The position numbers were made by a program, and so were the translations under genes. From NCBI GenBank assembly GCA_005843825.1, contig SZXX01000046.1:1-32168 (forward strand): DNA of 32,168 nucleotides, written 5' to 3'. Origin of the DNA: Chlorobium sp. (GTDB lineage Bacteria > Bacteroidota > Chlorobiia > Chlorobiales > Chlorobiaceae). Shown here piece after piece: positions 27,156 to 32,168 of the stretch. The notes under the pieces are model-generated. The model was given only the letters and a program-made list of their open reading frames with translations. It had not been told where the DNA came from and did not search any database. Numbering within the stretch: position 1 is the stretch's first letter; the number at the start of each line of letters is the position of its first letter.

Positions 27156-30100
27156 TCATGATTTTTTAGTTATAACAGGTTTGTCAGATTTTTTTTCAGC
27201 CATGTAATAGACAATAGGCACAACCACAAGTGTTAAAATGGTTGACAAAATGCCGCCCCAGATGAGCGATATGGCAAGTCCCTGAAAAATCGGATCAAAA
27301 AGCATGACAATTGAACCAATAACAACCGCGCCTGATGTCAGAATAATTGGGCGTGTACGTACCGCGGCAGATTCAATGACTGCCTGCTTAAGCTCAACTC
27401 CTTCCGCCCTGCGGATCTGGATAAAATCAATAAGCAGCACAGAATTCCTTACCATAATGCCCGCAAGAGCAATCATCCCGATCATACTCGTAGCAGTAAA
27501 GAAAGCTCCATGCAGCATGTGCCCGGGAATAATGCCTACAAGACTCAACGGAATGGCGATCATCATGATCAGCGGGGTCTTGAAGGACTGGAACCACCCG
27601 ATAATCAACAGGTAAATAATGACAAGGACCACTGCAAACGCCGTTCCCAAATCGCGGAATACCTCAAAAGTAATCTGCCACTCACCATCCCACTTCATCG
27701 AAAGCCTGTCCTCCGATGTTGGAGCTGCTGTATAAAGCGGGTTAATCGAATACCCGGCAGGAAGCTTGATCTTCTGGATTTTTTTATCCATGTCGAGCAT
27801 GGCATATACCGGGCTCTCCGTCGCACCGGCAACATCTGCAGTCACATACACTACCCTGCGAAGATCTTTATGGAAAATGCTCTTGTCCTGAATTTTTTCC
27901 TCAACCTTCACAAGCTCCGACAAGGGAATCATTTCACCGGCACGCAGGCGTGTTGTCAACGTTCCCATTCCCTGTGACTGCACAAAAATACCGGTAAGGT
28001 CATGCAGCGATGTTCTGTCAGACTTTGGCAGCCTGACCTGAATTGTTACCGGATCAAGATCATTTGCCGTGTGAATCAACCCTACATCAATGCCGGCAAG
28101 CGACATGCGCAGTGTCTGGGCAATCTGTTCGGCACTGACACCCCTGAACGCCGCCCGCTCTTTGTCGACCACCAGATTGTACACCTTCTGGTCAGCTTCA
28201 ACCACCCAGTCAACATCAACCACACCTGGTGTCTCTTTAAACACTTTTTTCACCTCGGCAGCAAGGGCAATCTGCTCACTCTGCGATGGCCCGTAAATTT
28301 CAGCAACAAGCGTTGACATAACAGGAGGCCCAGGCGGAATCTCGACAATCTTGGCATTCCCGCGATAACGCAGCGCAATCTGCTGGACTCCAGCCCTCAC
28401 CCGTTTGGCAATGTCGTGGCTCTGAGCCTTACGGTCGCCTTTATGCACAAGATTAACCTGGATATCAGCCATATTCGCCTGCTGACGAAGATAGTAATGA
28501 CGAACAAGGCCGTTGAAATTGATCGGTGCATTGGTTCCGACATAGTACTGGTAGCTGCTCACCTCCGGAATGGTTTTCAAATAGGCGGAGATCTCCTTGG
28601 CAACTCCTGCTGTCTGCTCAAGAGAGGTGCCTTCCGGCATATCCAGAATAACCTGAAACTCGTTCTTGTTGTCGAACGGCAGCATCTTCATCTGCACAGC
28701 CTTGAGCGGTACGAGAGCAATCGCCCCGGCCAGCATTAAACCCACAACACCGAAAGCAAGCCACCGTTTAGCCGGGCTTTCAATAAAAGGGGAAAGTATC
28801 GTATTGAAAAACTTGTAATACCCTGTTTTGGTAACATCATACTCTTCTTGATGGCCGCTCTCTGTTTTCAAAAGACGGAAAGAGAGCCACGGCGTAGCAA
28901 TCAGGGCAACCAGAAGAGAGAATATCATGGCAAGCGAAGCACCAATCGGCATAGGGCTCATATAAGGACCCATCAGACCGGAGACAAAAACCATCGGCAG
29001 CACTGCGGCAATAACCGTAAAGGTTGCAAGAATGGTCGGATTACCCACCTCATTGATCGCTGTAATGGCGGCCTGCAGTTTTGGCTGTCGCTTCATGGCG
29101 AAGTGACGGTGGATGTTCTCGGCAATGATAATGGAATCGTCAACAACAATACCGGTAACAAAGATCAGCGCAAAGAGCGTCACCCTGTTAAGTGAATAAT
29201 CCAGCAGGTAATAGATCAAGAGGGTAAGAGCAAAGGTTATGGGCACCGATGCCAAAACCACAAGTGAGCCTCTCCAGCCGAGGAAAAACCCGACAACAAT
29301 CGTGACGGCTACGACAGCCATAAGCAAGTGCTCAAGAAGGGTCATGACCTTCTCAGATGCAGTTGCTCCGTAGTTCCTTGTCTCGGTCACCGTGATATCA
29401 GAAGGAATAACTGTCTGGCGGAGCCCAACGACTCTTGCCATAATCTTGTCGGCAAGCTGTGAGGCGTCGCCCCCTTTTCGCTTGGCAACAGTCAGGGTTA
29501 CCGCCGGATACTCTCCGGAGACCGAGCCTTTGGGAGCAGCTGCAGCCCATCCGAAAAAGTTGTAGTTATTGACCTCTTCAGGCCCGTCAACCACACTGGC
29601 GACATCACGGAGATAAACCGGTGAAGCACCATAGATACCGACGACAATATTGCCGACATCGCTTGCACTTTCAAGAAACTTGCCTGTACGGACAACAATC
29701 TCCTGATTCACCTGCTTGAAATCTCCGGAGGTCATCTGGCTGTTTGCCATCTGCACCTGACGGGTGATCTGCAGGGGGCTCACGTTATACTTCTGGAGTT
29801 TTTGCTTGTCAAGCACAATCTTTATCTGACGTTTCAAACCTCCCTTTATTTCAACATCACCGATATTTTTGATTTTTTTCAGTTCATCGGCAACCTCTAC
29901 GGCTGTTTTCCTTATCTGGTATGGATCTTTACTCTTGCTCCAGAAGGTGAGATTTAGCACAGGAACATCATCAATCGAAACCTTTTTCATCAACGGGAAC
30001 TGGACGCCTTGAGGCATCTTGTCCATGTTTTTCATGAGGGTCGACCAGAGCTTGACCATGCTTTTCTCTGCATCCTCTCCTACTTTATAGCGGACAGTCA

Positions 30101-30386
30101 CCAGGGCAACATCAGGCATCGAGGTGGAATAGACATAATCCACTCCTGGAATTTCGGTCAATGTCTTCTCAATCGGCTTGGCAACACGAGCCTCAATCTC
30201 CGCAGGTGGCGCACCAGGGAAGGGGATAAAAAGATCAACCATGGGCACGACAATCTGAGGCTCTTCCTCCCTTGGAGTCATAAATGTCGCCATAATGCCC
30301 ACAAGGAGAGCTGCCACCATCAGAAGCGGCGTAATCTTCGAATTGATAAACTGTTTTGCAAGTTTACCGGCAATACCTTCATTCAT
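27156..30386 (-). CDS. RND efflux transporter permease subunit (HAE-1-like)
   Basis: This inner-membrane proton-driven pump has 1,076 residues, the usual RND size. An N-terminal helix is followed by a large periplasmic porter domain, a central block of helices, a second periplasmic domain (about residues 560-860) and the final helices. The helix-4 proton-relay motif is GIVVDDSIIIAEN with two adjacent aspartates, as in AcrB-type pumps. Heavy-metal CusA-type pumps have one. It follows tolC by 63 bases, with GAGGAG as ribosome site. No membrane-fusion (adaptor) gene is present between or beside them. The substrate cannot be read. The repressor at the head of the unit suggests a sulfur- or thiol-related compound (inference). 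Confidence 0.93.
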   Translation of the reverse strand: MNEGIAGKLAKQFINSKITPLLMVAALLVGIMATFMTPREEEPQIVVPMVDLFIPFPGAPPAEIEARVAKPIEKTLTEIPGVDYVYSTSMPDVALVTVRYKVGEDAEKSMVKLWSTLMKNMDKMPQGVQFPLMKKVSIDDVPVLNLTFWSKSKDPYQIRKTAVEVADELKKIKNIGDVEIKGGLKRQIKIVLDKQKLQKYNVSPLQITRQVQMANSQMTSGDFKQVNQEIVVRTGKFLESASDVGNIVVGIYGASPVYLRDVASVVDGPEEVNNYNFFGWAAAAPKGSVSGEYPAVTLTVAKRKGGDASQLADKIMARVVGLRQTVIPSDITVTETRNYGATASEKVMTLLEHLLMAVVAVTIVVGFFLGWRGSLVVLASVPITFALTLLIYYLLDYSLNRVTLFALIFVTGIVVDDSIIIAENIHRHFAMKRQPKLQAAITAINEVGNPTILATFTVIAAVLPMVFVSGLMGPYMSPMPIGASLAMIFSLLVALIATPWLSFRLLKTESGHQEEYDVTKTGYYKFFNTILSPFIESPAKRWLAFGVVGLMLAGAIALVPLKAVQMKMLPFDNKNEFQVILDMPEGTSLEQTAGVAKEISAYLKTIPEVSSYQYYVGTNAPINFNGLVRHYYLRQQANMADIQVNLVHKGDRKAQSHDIAKRVRAGVQQIALRYRGNAKIVEIPPGPPVMSTLVAEIYGPSQSEQIALAAEVKKVFKETPGVVDVDWVVEADQKVYNLVVDKERAAFRGVSAEQIAQTLRMSLAGIDVGLIHTANDLDPVTIQVRLPKSDRTSLHDLTGIFVQSQGMGTLTTRLRAGEMIPLSELVKVEEKIQDKSIFHKDLRRVVYVTADVAGATESPVYAMLDMDKKIQKIKLPAGYSINPLYTAAPTSEDRLSMKWDGEWQITFEVFRDLGTAFAVVLVIIYLLIIGWFQSFKTPLIMMIAIPLSLVGIIPGHMLHGAFFTATSMIGMIALAGIMVRNSVLLIDFIQIRRAEGVELKQAVIESAAVRTRPIILTSGAVVIGSIVMLFDPIFQGLAISLIWGGILSTILTLVVVPIVYYMAEKKSDKPVITKKS

Positions 30387-30449
30387 TTGCTCTGAATCTC
30401 CTCAGTCACACGCGGACTTTTTTTTCGGTTATTACGTTATTAAATCTGT

Positions 30450-31775
30450 TCAGTTTCCCCGGTAGTAGGCAAGCTCACTTTTTGCCACGCAGTAATCATA
30501 CTTCGCCTGATTCAACCTCATTTTCGCATAGGTATGGGCCTGCTCCCTCATCAAAAGCTCAAAGGTCATTGCCATGCCGGTTTTGTACTGCGACCCGATA
30601 TAATCAAGGCTGACTTTACTCTCTTCAATGGACTTCTGGGCAACAGCGATTCTGGCTTTAGCCGTTCTCATCGACCGTATTGATTTATCCACTTCCACAA
30701 TGCTGCTGCTTCGGGCATTTTCATAGTTATACATCGCCTCGCGTTCCTGAGCTTTTGCCTCCTGAATACGACCAGCTGAAGCCTGGCCATCAAAAATATT
30801 CCACTGCACATTCATACCGACTCCCCAGCTTGAGCCTCCACTGAAAATATTGTCACTGTGCAGGTTTGTCTGAAGAAACGCGTTCACTCTCGGCAGCCTT
30901 GAAGCTCGGGCCATATCTGCCTGGTAACCCGCAATCTGCCTGCTTGTTTCGAGTGCCTTGAGGTCAGCCCGGTTTTCAGGCACAGTTTTGTTTTCGACAC
31001 CCGGCACAGCTCCATCAACGACAAGATCTCCGGTCGGAACAATCGTAACATGAGCATCAAGATGCAGCATCACTTTGAGGGCATCTGTCGCATCTTTTAT
31101 CGCATCGTGCAACAAAAGTTTTTGCTCCTGAAGCTCTGAAAGCCTGACCTCTGTTGACAGCTTGTCGGATTTTGTCATGAGCCCCGCACTAAAGCCTTTA
31201 GCCGCTTCGTTGCTATGCCCCTGCATGGTTTTTATGGACTGTTCAACAGCATCAATATTTTTTCGCGCCAGGATAAGTCCGTAATAAACTTTGCTGACCT
31301 GAAACCCTATTGTCTCCTCAGTCCTGACGGCCATATGCTCTTCGGCTTTTTTTGCACTGATCGCGATGGCCCGGCCTATTGCAGCATCGGCATTGTAAAC
31401 CGGCTGCATAACCTGAAAAGAGGTATTAAAATCGTTGATGACATTAGGATTCGTCATCTTTGGTGCATCAAAATCACTATTCTGCAGACTTTTTTGCTGC
31501 AGTTTGAACACAAGCGCTGCTCCAGGATCGTTGGTCACCATAAGAGTTTCCGATAAGGTGACTTTCGGTAGCGATGACTGACGGGTCTGTACTATCCTTG
31601 CCTCCGCCTGATCGATCCGGCTGTGGGAAGCCTTAATGGAAGAGTTGTTCTGACGGGCCATTGAAATGGCGTCGGAAAGGGAAAGCTTCATAGTTGTTTC
31701 ACCGGCTTTAGCCTGCAGCGGCGAGGTCAGTGACCCCGCCACACAAAAACCGATCAGTGCTTTATATACCTTCAT
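30450..31775 (-). CDS. TolC-family outer membrane efflux protein
   Basis: This outer-membrane channel subunit has 441 residues. The N-terminus is a signal peptide (about 1-25, MKVYKALIGFCVAGS to a QAKAGE-like cleavage region). Two repeated coiled-coil halves typical of the OEP family follow; LSLSDAISMARQNNSSIKAS marks the first. The predicted periplasmic tunnel helices are rich in Ala, Gln, Lys and Glu. The gene begins 6 bases after the repressor stop and precedes the RND pump, so the three are almost certainly one transcript. Confidence 0.93.
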   Translation of the reverse strand: MKVYKALIGFCVAGSLTSPLQAKAGETTMKLSLSDAISMARQNNSSIKASHSRIDQAEARIVQTRQSSLPKVTLSETLMVTNDPGAALVFKLQQKSLQNSDFDAPKMTNPNVINDFNTSFQVMQPVYNADAAIGRAIAISAKKAEEHMAVRTEETIGFQVSKVYYGLILARKNIDAVEQSIKTMQGHSNEAAKGFSAGLMTKSDKLSTEVRLSELQEQKLLLHDAIKDATDALKVMLHLDAHVTIVPTGDLVVDGAVPGVENKTVPENRADLKALETSRQIAGYQADMARASRLPRVNAFLQTNLHSDNIFSGGSSWGVGMNVQWNIFDGQASAGRIQEAKAQEREAMYNYENARSSSIVEVDKSIRSMRTAKARIAVAQKSIEESKVSLDYIGSQYKTGMAMTFELLMREQAHTYAKMRLNQAKYDYCVAKSELAYYRGN

Positions 31776-31781
31776 GGTGCG

Positions 31782-32033
31782 TTACTGTTTTGTAATGAGT
31801 TTTAAAATCTTTTCCACACTTTTCGAGTCGTCATGATTTACGCACTGCTTGAGATTGCGCTGAAGAACAAGCGAAAAGGTGTTATCAAGAGCCGCTTTTG
31901 CCGCCTGAAACTGGGTAATAATCAGGGAACACTCCTCATCCCTTTCAATCATCCTTGTCAATCCCTCAAGCTGACCGCCCACCCTTTTCAGCCTGAGAAT
32001 CACATCTTTCATAGATTCACCGGTTGTAACCAT
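31782..32033 (-). CDS. CsoR/CstR-family repressor, CstR-like residues
   Basis: This 83-residue protein of the DUF156 fold (all-alpha DNA-binding repressors of the CsoR, RcnR, FrmR and CstR groups) shows RLKRVGGQLEGLTRMIE in helix 1. The sensor positions are Cys35 (EECSLI), Asn60 and Cys64 (RNLKQC). Copper CsoR has Cys-His-Cys here, and FrmR and RcnR need His60. Asn with two cysteines 29 apart matches CstR, which reacts with persulfides to form di- or trisulfide cross-links. An alternative ATG at 32012, with GGTGA before it, would give 76 residues. It precedes tolC by 6 bases, heading a run that ends with sqr. Confidence 0.88.
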   Translation of the reverse strand: MVTTGESMKDVILRLKRVGGQLEGLTRMIERDEECSLIITQFQAAKAALDNTFSLVLQRNLKQCVNHDDSKSVEKILKLITKQ

Positions 32034-32067
32034 AATCGCATTAAGTAAAAAACCCAGTTAAATACCG

Positions 32068-32084
32068 ATACCCCGTATAGGTAT
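32068..32084. promoter_or_regulatory. candidate CsoR/CstR-type operator
   Basis: ATACC (32068-32072) and GGTAT (32080-32084) form an inverted repeat with a 7-base centre CCGTATA. The layout with C and G blocks inside A/T half-sites resembles the ATACC...GGTAT operators of the CsoR/CstR family. An additional ATACC half lies at 32062-32066. It is 35-51 bases before the repressor start, where a minus-strand promoter would be, so autoregulation of the whole tolC/RND/sqr run is likely. Confidence 0.6.
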
Positions 32085-32168
32085 AATAAAAACAAAAAAA
32101 AGATCAACAACAAACAGTTTTATTCTGTCCGGATCATCTACTGCCAAGCCTAGCAGCCTGTCGGATTA

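Noticed and set aside
32101..32168. Terminal stretch beyond the repressor promoter, suspected as an insertion-sequence edge
   Set aside because: Only 68 bases are visible, with no terminal repeat pair or transposase sequence, so nothing can be supported.

Overview
The window reads as a stretch of chromosome from a green sulfur bacterium (Chlorobiaceae, Chlorobium/Pelodictyon-like). This is inferred from gene content, not from a database match. The indicators are a sulfide:quinone oxidoreductase of the long SqrD-like type, a soluble-type succinate dehydrogenase/fumarate reductase with a CCG-domain third subunit (suited to a reductive TCA cycle), an isolated atpA-atpG pair, rubredoxin, and a Gram-negative envelope (TolC, RND pump, mtgA). 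No phage, CRISPR array or complete insertion sequence was seen. Most of the window is ordinary housekeeping sequence.

Layout. 1-2450 (+): dapF and a Glu-type amino acid dehydrogenase. 2467-3741 (-): an FMN riboswitch, ribB and a small membrane protein. 4047-4211 (+): rubredoxin, missed by length-filtered ORF calling, facing mtgA (-) across a shared hairpin terminator. 5467-5539 (-): tRNA-Arg(CCT). 5586-11419 (-): mutL, cinA and thrA. 11541-14100 (-): atpA-atpG with a clear terminator. 14321-17357 (+): thrB, thrC and plsC. 17354-19694 (-): ribH, gmhA and hemE. 19866-23485 (-): frdA/sdhA, frdB/sdhB and an SdhE-like subunit. 23539-32084 (-): a long co-directional block. In order of transcription it is a CsoR/CstR-family repressor with its own candidate operator, tolC, an RND pump, a DUF2892 membrane protein, sqr, an unannotated 52-aa ORF, a metallo-beta-lactamase-fold hydrolase, a CBS-pair protein and a 37-aa ORF.

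The most interesting part is this last block. The repressor has Cys35 and Cys64 but Asn60 where copper-sensing CsoR has His. That is the pattern of CstR, a persulfide/sulfane-sulfur sensor. It stands at the head of a gene run that ends with sulfide:quinone oxidoreductase. The inference is a sulfide/polysulfide-responsive unit that combines sulfide oxidation with an RND-TolC export system and small membrane proteins. The membrane-fusion protein normally needed by such a pump is absent from the gene run. The two short ORFs (52 aa after sqr, 37 aa after the CBS gene) are additional unlabelled candidates.

Functional links: the frd/sdh genes and sqr would both exchange electrons with the quinone pool. 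ribB (riboswitch-controlled) and ribH supply flavin used by both enzymes. hemE serves tetrapyrrole synthesis. thrA, thrB and thrC form one pathway split into two opposite transcription units by the ATP synthase genes.
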